DNA from: Sphingobium sp. EP60837
Lineage (GTDB): Bacteria; Pseudomonadota; Alphaproteobacteria; Sphingomonadales; Sphingomonadaceae
Assembly (NCBI RefSeq): GCF_001658005.1
Contig: NZ_CP015986.1
Location: 1,240,001 to 1,304,000, forward strand
DNA length: 64,000 nucleotides
Direction: 5' to 3'
Shown: positions 10,934 through 18,768 of the stretch, piece by piece
Layout: each line of letters starts with the position of its first letter
Numbering within the stretch: the first letter of the stretch is position 1
Program-made: the position numbers and the translations under genes
The notes under the pieces: generated by a model
What the model was told of the DNA's origin: nothing
The model's database searches: none
What the model saw: only the letters and a program-made list of their open reading frames with translations

Positions 10934-10948
10934 TAGGGTCACTATGGA
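10934..10948 (+). promoter_or_regulatory. Possible relic of a T7/SP6-type phage RNA polymerase promoter
   Basis: TAGGGTCACTATGGA resembles the SP6 promoter core TAGGTGACACTATAGA with small changes. It lies just after a GGGGGG-rich hairpin that follows the gp14-like gene. The match may be chance, but it fits the T7-like origin of the neighbouring gene. Confidence 0.3.
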
Positions 10949-10977
10949 CGTCCATCCCCGGCACACCTTCAGGCCGC

Positions 10978-11214
10978 CTATTGCGCTCGAAGCGGCCGGG
11001 CCACCTCGAAGCAGTAGGTCTTCCTGCCTAGCCGCAGCGTCGTGCGGGTGTGCTTCAGGGACGGACCACCCCACTGCGCCCGCGCCTCCCATGCTTCCCG
11101 CGCAATACCGATGCGCTTGTCGGGTGGCATGAGGCCCGCCTCTTCCGCGTAGTCCAGATCAATGGAGACCACACGCAGTGCGCGGGAGTGGTTCACGGCT
11201 ATTTCAAACATCAT
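10978..11214 (-). CDS. Hypothetical small protein (78 aa)
   Basis: The product starts MMFEIAVNHSRALRVVSID and is mixed acidic/basic with no membrane segment or motif I recognise. A plausible AAGGTGG ribosome site precedes the ATG. It runs opposite to the gp14-like gene. Function unknown; coding status is moderately likely. Confidence 0.45.
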   Translation of the reverse strand: MMFEIAVNHSRALRVVSIDLDYAEEAGLMPPDKRIGIAREAWEARAQWGGPSLKHTRTTLRLGRKTYCFEVARPLRAQ

Positions 11215-11436
11215 ATTGTGCCACCTTGTTGGCGTTGAGGGCTGCCCATCTAGGGTGGAGAGGCATCTAAGTCTCTAATAATAAACCACCTTTAGCCGGA
11301 CCTTCAGGCTACCGGGAAGGCCCCACGGATTTCTGCGGGTCCCTTCAGGCCCCCCGCGTCCAAGCGAGTCCGATCTACGATGAAGCGAATTATGGATCAG
11401 GCGCGAAAACGGTCGATTTAGATACAACCTCCGCCA
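11215..11436. other. Intergenic stretch upstream of the recombinase
   Basis: No gene is seen. The stretch contains GC-rich stem-forming sequence around 11290-11360 with several GGACCTTCAGG/CCCTTCAGG-like repeats, then AT-richer DNA leading into the inverted repeat ahead of the recombinase. Confidence 0.4.
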
Positions 11437-11504
11437 CTGTATCGGAAAATAGCTTTACAGGTATTTCGATCCACTCCTATTTCCGGTGCACGTTTCCGAT
11501 ACAG
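11437..11504. repeat. 12-bp perfect inverted repeat, candidate resolvase or operator site
   Basis: CTGTATCGGAAA (11437-11448) and its exact reverse complement TTTCCGATACAG (11493-11504) lie 44 bases apart. The second copy ends 10 bases before the recombinase ATG. Small serine recombinases commonly bind paired sites just upstream of their own gene, both to recombine and to repress transcription, so this is a likely binding site. It could also be a plain operator. Confidence 0.6.
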
Positions 11505-11514
11505 AAGGATCACC

Positions 11515-12090
11515 ATGGCCCGCACCTTCGCTTACTGCCGTGTCAGCACCACCGATCAGACCACCGACAACCAAGTCCGCGAGATTGAGGGGGCAGGATT
11601 CGCCATCGAACCTAAGCGGGTCGTGAGCGAGACCGTCTCCGGCTCCGTCGCCGCCATGGAGCGCAAAGGCTTCGCGCAGCTGGTGGATCGACTGGAGGCT
11701 GGCGATGTGCTGATTGTGACGAAGCTGGACCGGCTGGGCCGTAATGCGATGGACGTTCGCGCCACGGTGGAGAAGCTGGCCGGTGAAGGCGTCCGCGTCC
11801 ACTGCCTCGCCTTGGGTGGAGTGGACCTGACCAGCCCGGCGGGGAAAATGACCATGGGCGTTATCAGCGCCGTGGCCGAGTTCGAGCGCGACCTCCTGAT
11901 TGAGCGCACCCAAGCGGGCCTGAGCCGCGCCAAGGCTGAGGGGAAGACCTTAGGTCGCCCGTCTGCCCTTTCACAGAAGCAGCAGGAAGCCGTGAGGTCA
12001 CGCCGGGCCGCTGGGGTGTCTTTGGGGACGCTGGCGAAGGAGTATGGCGTCAGCCGCGCCGCGATCCAACGGGCGGAGAAGCGGGCCTGA
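11515..12090 (+). CDS. Serine recombinase of the resolvase/invertase family
   Basis: The 191-residue protein has the N-terminal catalytic domain with YCRVSTTDQ (nucleophile Ser in the RVST motif), [11 protein letters not shown], the [23 protein letters not shown] dimer helix, and a short C-terminal helix-turn-helix ([19 protein letters not shown]) like Hin/Gin and Tn3 resolvases. It appears full length. The family resolves or inverts DNA between short sites and rarely integrates alone, so it may be cargo rather than the enzyme that placed the island. Confidence 0.92.
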   Translation: MARTFAYCRVSTTDQTTDNQVREIEGAGFAIEPKRVVSETVSGSVAAMERKGFAQLVDRLEAGDVLIVTKLDRLGRNAMDVRATVEKLAGEGVRVHCLALGGVDLTSPAGKMTMGVISAVAEFERDLLIERTQAGLSRAKAEGKTLGRPSALSQKQQEAVRSRRAAGVSLGTLAKEYGVSRAAIQRAEKRA

Positions 12091-12205
12091 GGTTTCCCCT
12101 CGGGTGGCCGCTGCCCTGCTTTGTTTTTTCCGCCGTTCAGCGCCCACAGCCTCCATAGGAGGCCCTCAGGCATCCTCATTGGTTCGAACATCATCCCGTC
12201 CGCTG

Positions 12206-12229
12206 CCGTCCCATTCGGGCGGGATTTTT
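12206..12229 (+). terminator. Rho-independent terminator after the recombinase gene
   Basis: CCGTCC and GGGCGG form a short stem around CATTC, followed by GATTTTTC. It lies between the recombinase and the next small gene on the same strand. Confidence 0.5.
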
Positions 12230-12255
12230 CAGCCACCATCAGCACAGGAGGGCGC

Positions 12256-12474
12256 ATGCCCCGAAAGAAAATACCCGTACCGGTTCCACCGGCTTCCAAA
12301 TGGTGCCACCAGTGCCAGCAAGTGAGGCCAATCCAGATGTTTGGGCAGGACCGAAGCAAGAAGGACGGGATGCACTACTGCTGCCTGCGCTGTGCGGACG
12401 AGAAGGACCGCCAACGGGCTGCAAGGGGCGCGGAGTTTTCTCGACTGGCCTGCCGGTCAGTTTTCCACGCCTAA
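12256..12474 (+). CDS. Small Cys-rich zinc-finger-like protein (72 aa)
   Basis: The start MPRKKIPVP is preceded by AGGAGG. Two CxxC pairs (WCHQCQQ and CLRC) with a basic stretch between them resemble the zinc knuckle at the start of phage recombination endonuclease VII and HNH proteins, but no catalytic part follows. It may be a truncated endonuclease or a small DNA-binding phage protein. Confidence 0.55.
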   Translation: MPRKKIPVPVPPASKWCHQCQQVRPIQMFGQDRSKKDGMHYCCLRCADEKDRQRAARGAEFSRLACRSVFHA

Positions 12475-12495
12475 ACGCAACGTCGTGCTTCTATT

Positions 12496-13236
12496 CTACT
12501 TCTTCGCTCCGACAGCTGCGGCGGTAGCGACGAGGCCCGCACCAGGAAAGCCCAGCATACTTAAGACAACTTCCGAGAGCCCGGCGACAGCGAAAGGGAG
12601 AGGGTCGCGGCATACCGCCGACTTTACGCGACCGAGCCACCGAGCAGCATCTATGACAAGTCCGTCACCATACTGCCCCCACTTCTCATCCGCCGCAGCG
12701 TCTAGAAGAAGGCCTAGCGCGCTGTGAAGGCACCTGAGGTCTTCTAGGAGCGCCTCCCGTTCTTCGAGGGGCGGCCCTCCGTTGCCTCCAGGAGCATCGT
12801 AGTGGGCGATCAGCGCATCGATTGAGGACAACGCTGCGGGGACCATCATGCGAACGGCCTGAGCCTTCTCCGCCGGGGACGCGAAACCAGTCCAAGATGC
12901 AGAGTGGATGGCGATGGTCGCATCACTCGTGCCCGTAGGAGCCGTTTGGGGCATCCCCAAAGTGATAGGCTCACCGCCTATGGTAAGGCGCTCGCCCTCG
13001 ATAGTGAGATGAGTCGTCTCAGTGCCGTTAGCCTGATGACGATGGACGGTGTCCAAAATAGGGGACTGGGAAGCTGTCTCCGCTTCATTGGCGAGATAGC
13101 CATTCTGGACGTAGCCATTTTCAACATAGCTGTTACCGAGAGGCTGCGCCGCTCCCCCCAATGGCGTCGACCCGATTGGTCCGCTTCCCAATACCAACGG
13201 TCCCTCCCTTCCTTGATCGGATATTCTATCCTGCAT
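12496..13236 (-). CDS. Hypothetical island protein with Tyr-rich repeat (246 aa)
   Basis: I do not recognise this protein. Near residues 36-52 it has a short tandem pattern (SYVENGYVQNGYLAN). A beta-like stretch HLTIEGERLTIGGEPITLG follows, then a helical middle rich in Ala, and the C-terminus is hydrophobic (PFAVAGLSEVVLSMLGFPGAGLV), possibly one membrane segment or an amphipathic insertion. It runs opposite to the recombinase and is only 22 bases from the zinc-finger gene end. Confidence 0.5.
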   Translation of the reverse strand: MQDRISDQGREGPLVLGSGPIGSTPLGGAAQPLGNSYVENGYVQNGYLANEAETASQSPILDTVHRHQANGTETTHLTIEGERLTIGGEPITLGMPQTAPTGTSDATIAIHSASWTGFASPAEKAQAVRMMVPAALSSIDALIAHYDAPGGNGGPPLEEREALLEDLRCLHSALGLLLDAAADEKWGQYGDGLVIDAARWLGRVKSAVCRDPLPFAVAGLSEVVLSMLGFPGAGLVATAAAVGAKK

Positions 13237-13432
13237 TACCGGTCTTCAGGAACCACGCCAATCGCTGAAGCAGTAGCCGCCGCCCACGAGGGAGAAAAAG
13301 CCAGCCGCCGGTCTATCCTCGACTCCATCACGTGGCAGGCATGAGCATCCGTGAGGTAGCGAAGGTCGCTGCGGCTTCCTTTGCCATGGTCCCGAAGGCC
13401 CTAAGGAAAGTCGCCTAAGTCTCCGCCTTGCC

Positions 13433-14704
13433 TTATTCCGCAGCGGCTTGAGCGGCCGGAGCTGCCTCCCGCCTGCTCTTCATGATGTCCAACAGGCTGG
13501 TCTTCAGTTCAGGCACCTTGTCGAGCGCCTTTTGAAATGCGGGGCTGGCGGTAAGCTCATGCCACGGGCTTCCGTAGGTCTCGTCATCAACTAACCTGAG
13601 GGGAGCTTCCTCCAACCTGGTAAGCGCCGATGCAAAAAGCCTAGCTTCGAAGCTCTCATCGATCCTTGCAGCTTCCCGCCGATAGCCCTCGTATGCCTTA
13701 GCTACGGATGCTTTGAAGGAATAGTCCTCCTGGAGCTTGAAAAGCTGACCAATCTGCTTGGTCGACAACCAAGCGAACCAAAGCGGCGCACCGATGCTGA
13801 GTATAGAGATAACTAGGCTGGACCAAACCCGCACCCCGTCAGCATCGGATGTCAGCAACTTTTGCAGTTCCGAGATGCGGTAGGCTCCTGCGCACCCGAT
13901 AATTAGCAACGAAACGACGAGCCCGGCGACCCAACGACGTACCGACCAATGTAATTTGTCCGCGCGACTGTCGAAAGCCGCTGCCAGTCCGACTGTTGTC
14001 GTCACCCGATATGCTTCGCTGCATTCAGCGACGAGCTTCGCTGCCGTTTCCTTATGTTTCTCTAACGCACTTACGGCCGACGTTGCCTGCTCGAGCGCAG
14101 CATCTATCCGCCCTGCAGCGGATGAGGCCGACGTCCGATGGCCCTCGATTTCCGAGCGAGCCTCAGTGAGCGTCGCGAGATCGGTTGGCAAATTAAGGGC
14201 GGCCTCTCGAGCCGCCTCTATGTCCTCTATCGCCTTGTCCAACGCAGATGTGCGCGGTTCGAGAGACTTGAGCCGCGCTTCTACGCTGCGCAGCCTTGTC
14301 GCCAGCGGCTTCGGAAGAACGTCAGCCGGGACCGATTTCCAATCCACTGGAGCCGGTTCTGCGGGCAACTCGTGGCCAATAACCAGGAAAAGGTCAAAAA
14401 GCTGCTGAACGACAATGGTGGAATTTCCGCCGGGCAAGTTTGGCAGGACGTTTCCAATTTCGTATGTAATGCGGGCTGGCAATTCTCGAAGTAGGTTTTC
14501 GAGAGTGACGTCTAAATCGTCCGCCGTGAGCGACCGAACTCGCTGAGCTAGCCTGTCAGGGACTGCAGCAAGCTCGCGCCGAGTAATAGCCGGGTACTGC
14601 CAGCCCCACACCTGATTGTAAGGCGGCTCCTCATTATGAGTCGCGAGGATTTTTTCTGATAGGTTTTCTAATGCCGCTGCCGCTTCTTCGATAATCTTGT
14701 CCAT
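13433..14704 (-). CDS. Coiled-coil membrane protein of unknown function
   Basis: The likely start is the ATG at 14704 (MDKIIEEAAAALENL); the open frame extends upstream only into IS DNA. The 423-residue protein has a long predicted coiled coil at about 130-240, two close membrane helices (WVAGLVVSLLIIGCAGAY and SSLVISILSIGAPLWFAWL) and a cytoplasmic C-terminal helical domain with KLQEDYSFKASVAKAYEGYR. Composition is less GC-biased than its surroundings. The IS256 element is inserted at its start codon, so its native promoter has been cut off. A place beside a restriction-like gene makes a defence role possible but unproven. Confidence 0.65.
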   Translation of the reverse strand: MDKIIEEAAAALENLSEKILATHNEEPPYNQVWGWQYPAITRRELAAVPDRLAQRVRSLTADDLDVTLENLLRELPARITYEIGNVLPNLPGGNSTIVVQQLFDLFLVIGHELPAEPAPVDWKSVPADVLPKPLATRLRSVEARLKSLEPRTSALDKAIEDIEAAREAALNLPTDLATLTEARSEIEGHRTSASSAAGRIDAALEQATSAVSALEKHKETAAKLVAECSEAYRVTTTVGLAAAFDSRADKLHWSVRRWVAGLVVSLLIIGCAGAYRISELQKLLTSDADGVRVWSSLVISILSIGAPLWFAWLSTKQIGQLFKLQEDYSFKASVAKAYEGYRREAARIDESFEARLFASALTRLEEAPLRLVDDETYGSPWHELTASPAFQKALDKVPELKTSLLDIMKSRREAAPAAQAAAE

Positions 14705-14710
14705 CCCGCC
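14703..14710. repeat. Left 8-bp target-site duplication of the IS256-family element
   Basis: ATCCCGCC occurs here directly outside the left inverted repeat and again at 16163-16170 outside the right one. On the minus strand its last two bases are the AT of the ATG of the coiled-coil gene. Confidence 0.88.
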
Positions 14711-16162
14711 GATCGTGTCCCAACACATGGTGTAGGTTCGCCGGCGTAGCCATGGCGATCTCCGGCTAGAGCCGGGTTGATCATGCTGCCATAGGCGGCA
14801 GCGTGACGAGGGGATCATCGCCGATTTGGGCGACGCTTTCCAGTGTCATGTAGCGGGAGCGCTGGACGGCCCATTCATCATTTTGTTCCAGCAGGATAGC
14901 CCCGACTAAGCGGGTGATGGCGTCTTCGTTGGGGAAGATGCCGACCACTTCTGTTCGCCGCTTGATTTCGCCGTTGAGGCGCTCGAGCGGATTGGTCGAG
15001 TGCAACTTCGTGCGATGCTGGGGCGGGAAGGACATGTATGCCAATACATCTTGCTCTGCATCATCCATCAGCTTGGCGAGCTTGGGCACTGCCGGTCGAA
15101 GCTGATCAGCCACCTTGCGCCACTGGATCGTGGCGGCCTCGGCGGTTTCCTGAGCGTAAGCGGTGGCGATCAGTGCGGAGACGACACGGTTCCGGCTCCG
15201 CCCGGCATGAGCGATGGCATTGCGGGCAAAATGGACGCGACAGCGCTGCCAGGTGGCATTGAAGACACGCGACACCGCCGCCTTGATACCCTCATGGGCG
15301 TCGGAGATGACGAGCTTCACACCGCGCAGGCCCCGCCGCGCCAGATTGCGCAGGAAGTCGGTCCAGAAAGTCTCGGCTTCCGATGCGCCGATCGCCATGC
15401 CCAGCACCTCGCGGCGGCCGTCGCTATTGACGCCGACCGCTATGGTGACCGCCACTGAGACGACCCGCCCCGCCTGCCGTACCTTGAGGTAAGTGGCATC
15501 GACCCAGAGATAGGGCCAGTCGCCTTCGATGGGCCGATCGAGGAACGCCTTCACCCGCTGGTCGATCTCCTGGCACAGCCGGCTGACCTGGCTCTTGGAG
15601 ATGCCGCTCATGCCGAGTGCGTTACGCCCTTCGGGCGTGGCCTTCGGCTGACCAGATCGTCGACGGAGCGCGTCGAAATGCCCTGTATGTATGCCTCCTG
15701 GATTACGGCTGTCAGCGCCTTCTCCGCCAACCGGCGAGGCTCCAGGAAGCCGGGGAAATAGCTGCCGGTGCGCAGCTTGGGGATGCGCAGTTCGACCGTT
15801 CCGGCCCGCGTCTCCCAATCCCGATCGCGGTAGCCATTGCGCTGGGCCTGCCGCTCTGCGCTCTTCTCGCCATAAGCGGCGCCCGTCAGCCCACCGACCT
15901 CGAGTTCCATCAGCCGCTGCGCCGCAAAGCCGATCATCTCGCGTAGAAAATCGCTGTCGGCACTCTTTCCCAGCAGCGCCTGAACGTCCATCATCTCCTT
16001 GGTCATCGGGATCTCCATAGCTTGAGTCTCGCAACCCAAATCTATCCGAGATCTCCGATGGCCACCCGCGAAACTGACCGGCCGCTACTGCGCTTGATCG
16101 ATGAGCGCGCGTCCGGTCAGCTTCGCTAACCGTCGAGCTACACCATCACCGGGGACACGACC
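14711..16162. mobile_element. IS256-family insertion sequence (1452 bp)
   Basis: The ends are imperfect 25-bp inverted repeats: left starts GATCGTGTCCC and ends ATGGTGTAG; the reverse complement of the right end starts GGTCGTGTCCC and ends ATGGTGTAG. Perfect 8-bp direct repeats flank it, the duplication length usual for IS256. It encodes one transposase gene on the minus strand, which is frameshifted, so the copy is probably inactive unless helped in trans. Confidence 0.9.
14781..16006 (-). pseudogene. IS256-family (mutator-type) transposase, frameshifted
   Basis: The N-terminal part (16006 to about 15640) reads [15 protein letters not shown] and ends in SVDDLV; the rest continues in another frame from [15 protein letters not shown] to the end. 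The catalytic acids are recognisable: WVDATY, ISDAHEG and the E of ERLNGEIKRR. Between the two parts, instead of about one codon, the sequence has 29 bases containing a perfect hairpin (ACGCCC-GAA-GGGCGT, about 15627-15641). That looks like a small insertion that broke the frame; programmed frameshifting is not usual in this family. Confidence 0.85.
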
Positions 16163-16170
16163 ATCCCGCC
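16163..16170. repeat. Right 8-bp target-site duplication of the IS256-family element
   Basis: ATCCCGCC, identical to 14703-14710. The DNA just beyond it (16171-16266) is the original upstream region of the coiled-coil gene, now 1.46 kb away from that gene. Confidence 0.88.
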
Positions 16171-16266
16171 CCCTTTAGTGCGAACAATTAGCTATTCCGA
16201 AACTTGATAGTTGCACCTGCCCACCATTCATCACGCTAGCACAAGCCTGCCATGCGGCCTTGATAC

Positions 16267-17372
16267 CTATTCCGCTAGCAGCGCGTATTCGAAAGCCATT
16301 GGTTTAAGCTGGTCGGGATTTAATCGCCAAGGCTGAAGGCGATGGACGGTCCCACCCGATGCGATAGGCTGGGGTCCATGCCGATCCAAGTCTATGGAGT
16401 GAACCACGAACAGCGCGTTGTTAATAGTACCACTCTGATGCAGCGTCACCTCGTTCGCTGTGAGCATGATAGGGCCTAAACCGCCAGTCGTGCCCTTAAC
16501 CTCGACCACGGTTTTGCAGCCGTTCTTCGAGGCGAGAAAGTCGTATGATGCTGTTGCAGAGTGGTCTTCAACGGTGAAACCCTCACGCTCCAATATCGAC
16601 TTCGCAAGCTCCATCGCTCGCCTTTCCACCGCCTGTCGCTCTGGCCCCGAAAGACCGCGCCCTTGCCCAGCCCTGGAGCGCCCCATAAGGGGCTTTGCAA
16701 TTTCATCGACTGCCTCAACGGCCTCAATGATCTCAGGCGCTATCTCCCCAGGCATTCGCCTTTGATCCTGGGCACAGTAGAGCTGTCCCAAGAGCCCGGC
16801 GAACATGACTGCATCGGCAGTTAGCTGAGCTTCATCTGGAAGATTGTCAGCCGGATACCAAATGCCCGCCACAGTCGATTTTTCGTAAGGCTTCGCCAAC
16901 TTCCCTGGGCCCTCGCCCAGATCAATCTTGCTTTGCACCCTTGGGTCGCGCAAAAGCGCATCCCCCAACGTTGTGCGGGCCCAGGTCAATAAATCAGCGA
17001 GCTGTCCGTCAGCTCGCGGCACGAACATCCCGTTGAGGAACGATGTGGATCCATGAGCCAAGGCCAAATAGACACCAGATCCATCGGACCGGAAGAGATA
17101 GACGCAATACCAGCCATTTTGGGCGGACGGTGAACGGCTGGCGGAAAGAAACGCGCCCAGGGTATGGCCGTCTTCCTGCCGGTCCCATCCCTCCCTTCGA
17201 AGCGCAGATCGCTTATCAGCGGGCCCATTGCATGCTGAAGGTTGCCGGATATGCGGCTGAGTTCGGCAGGAAGCTCCTTCCGAACGACGACCCCTCGGCG
17301 CTCCATGGCAGGCGTGTTTGCGCTGTCCCATTCGAGTTGCAGCTCTAAAATTTCGGCGAGTACGTTCCGCAT
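16267..17372 (-). pseudogene. MrcB-N / DUF3883 restriction-like protein, frameshifted
   Basis: The N-terminus (MRNVLAEILELQLEW, then RRGVVVRKELPAEL) is typical of the MrcB N-terminal domain and runs to IPWARF. From there a second frame continues with SASRSPSAQNGWYCVYLFRSDGSGVYLAL, the rest of that domain, and then a C-terminal DUF3883 nuclease-like domain (ASYDFLASKNGCKTVVEVKGTTG; E and K of VEVKG resemble the PD-(D/E)xK core). The frames join near 17145-17156 in CGTTTCTTTCC and one missing base explains the break. Such proteins are linked to modification-dependent restriction. A sequencing indel is an alternative. Confidence 0.8.
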
Positions 17373-17419
17373 CTTGCCCTCAACATTTGAATGGGTCTTT
17401 ACGCTCTCATCGGGAATAA

Positions 17420-18052
17420 GTTGTGACCTCCGGCGGCCGCGATCTCCAGCGCACGCTTCGCGGTTTCCTGCCCTTTGACCTGCTTGAGGTCAGAGGTGCG
17501 CAGCGGCGGTTCGACCGCGCCGGGCCGTGGAGGCGAGAGCGCCGCACTGCCCTTGAAATGGTTGAGAAGGCTGAGCAAATCGGGAGCCGCGATCACCTCA
17601 ACCTGACCCGCCCATGCCGCCTCCGGTCCTTGGGATACCGGGCACACCAAGCCGAGTTCTCGTTCTCCGGCGTGCAGGGCGGCGAGCAGGACGCCCGGGG
17701 TCGAGGCGATGCGTCCGTCCAAGCCAAGCTCCCCGACCACCACATAACCGGCCAGCGTCTCGGCATCGATCACGCCCATCGCGCCGAGAAGTGCAAGCGC
17801 TATGGGCAGGTCGAAATGAGAGCCTTCCTTTGGCAAGTCAGCGGGAGAAAGGTTGACGGTGATGCGCTTGGGCGGGAGGGACAGGCCAATCGCCGCGATG
17901 GCGTTACGCACACGTTCGCGGCTTTCCGCCACCGCCTTGTCAGGCAGTCCCACAACGATGAAATTGGGCAAGCCGGGAACCAGTTGGCACTGTACCTCCA
18001 CGCTGCGCGCGTCCAGCCCGAGATAGGCGACCGTCGATACCGTCGAAACCAA
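17420..18052 (-). pseudogene. comM: comM, 5' fragment (N-terminal part)
   Basis: From a TTG start the frame reads VSTVAYLGLDARSVEVQ and PGLPNFIVVGLPDKAVAESRERV, the ribosomal-S5-like N-terminal domain of ComM (the Mg-chelatase-like helicase for branch migration in natural transformation). It stays intact until GGHN, just before the Walker A loop, then enters island DNA and stops six codons later. The complementary 3' part is at 9642-10302. Confidence 0.92.
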
Positions 18053-18093
18053 TGTGCCCCCATTTTCCTATAAAAGCCGCGCGTACTGCGGCG

Positions 18094-18768
18094 TCAGCCC
18101 TGCTCGATGGGGCGTCCCTTGAAGCCCTGCGCCACGACATACCATTCGACGCTGCCTTTCCGGCTCGCGGGTGGCTTGGCATGTTTGATCGTGGTGAAAT
18201 GCTTCTTCAATATGGCGAGCAGGTCAGCGTCGGTGCCGCCCGCAAATACCTTTGCGACAAAGGTGCCGCCCTTTCGCAGATTTTCCACAGCAAACCAGGC
18301 GGCCGCTTCGACAAGCGCCATGGTCCGCAAATGGTCGGTCTGCGCATGGCCTACCGTGTTCGCCGCCATGTCTGAAATAACGAGGTCGGGCGCATCCCCC
18401 AGCGTCTCGGCCAAGAGAGCAGGCGCCTTGTCATCCATGAAGTCCATCTGAAACAGGGTGACGCCGTGGATGGGATCAGTAGGCAGCAGGTCGATGCCGA
18501 CAACCTTGGCCTTGGGCGCCAGCTTCCTGACCACCTGCGCCCATCCGCCGGGCGAAACGCCCAGATCGACGACGGCACGCGATCCCTTCACAAAGTGGAA
18601 CTTCTCATCCAGTTCGATCAACTTGAAGGCGGCGCGGCTGCGCCAGCCTTCCGCCTTGGCGCGGCGGACGTAGGGGTCATTGAGTTGCCGCTCGAGCCAC
18701 CGCGTCGATTGCGCCGTCCGCCCTTTGGCCGACTTGACCCGGACCTTGCCCGCACCTGCACCTCTCAC
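18094..18768 (-). CDS. rlmE: 23S rRNA 2'-O-ribose U2552 methyltransferase
   Basis: The FtsJ/RlmE fold is clear: TRWLERQLNDPYVRRAKAEGWRSRAAFKL, the SAM motif VVDLGVSPGGWAQV, VVGIDLLP, DLVISDMAANTVG and the catalytic K region. The catalytic K-D-K-E set is kept (K in RAAFKL, D of SDMA, K of AKVF, E of VEW). The GTG at 18768 overlaps the stop of the preceding phosphatase gene by 4 bases, which suits translational coupling and decides the start; a longer frame reaching upstream is not needed. Length is 224 residues. Confidence 0.92.
   Translation of the reverse strand: MRGAGAGKVRVKSAKGRTAQSTRWLERQLNDPYVRRAKAEGWRSRAAFKLIELDEKFHFVKGSRAVVDLGVSPGGWAQVVRKLAPKAKVVGIDLLPTDPIHGVTLFQMDFMDDKAPALLAETLGDAPDLVISDMAANTVGHAQTDHLRTMALVEAAAWFAVENLRKGGTFVAKVFAGGTDADLLAILKKHFTTIKHAKPPASRKGSVEWYVVAQGFKGRPIEQG

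Larger units (their letters stand above)
10303..17419. mobile_element. 7.1-kb accessory island inserted in comM
   Basis: The block separates two collinear parts of comM. It holds phage-type, recombinase and IS genes with no housekeeping function. Its ends read TTATTC on the left and GAATAA on the right, a perfect 6-bp inverted pair that may or may not be real termini. About 225 bases of comM are missing, so either the insertion was followed by a deletion or recombination replaced that segment. The integration mechanism cannot be assigned: the only recombinase is of the small resolvase type. Confidence 0.8.

Noticed and set aside
14735..16074. First choice of IS256 ends (GGTTCGCCGG.. / ..CCCGCGAAAC)
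   Set aside because: Those inner repeats are real but no target duplication flanks them; the outer pair at 14711 and 16162 has a perfect 8-bp duplication.
16074..16160. Possible tRNA fragment (GGTCAGCTTCGCTAACC)
   Set aside because: No cloverleaf can be completed; it is part of the IS right end.
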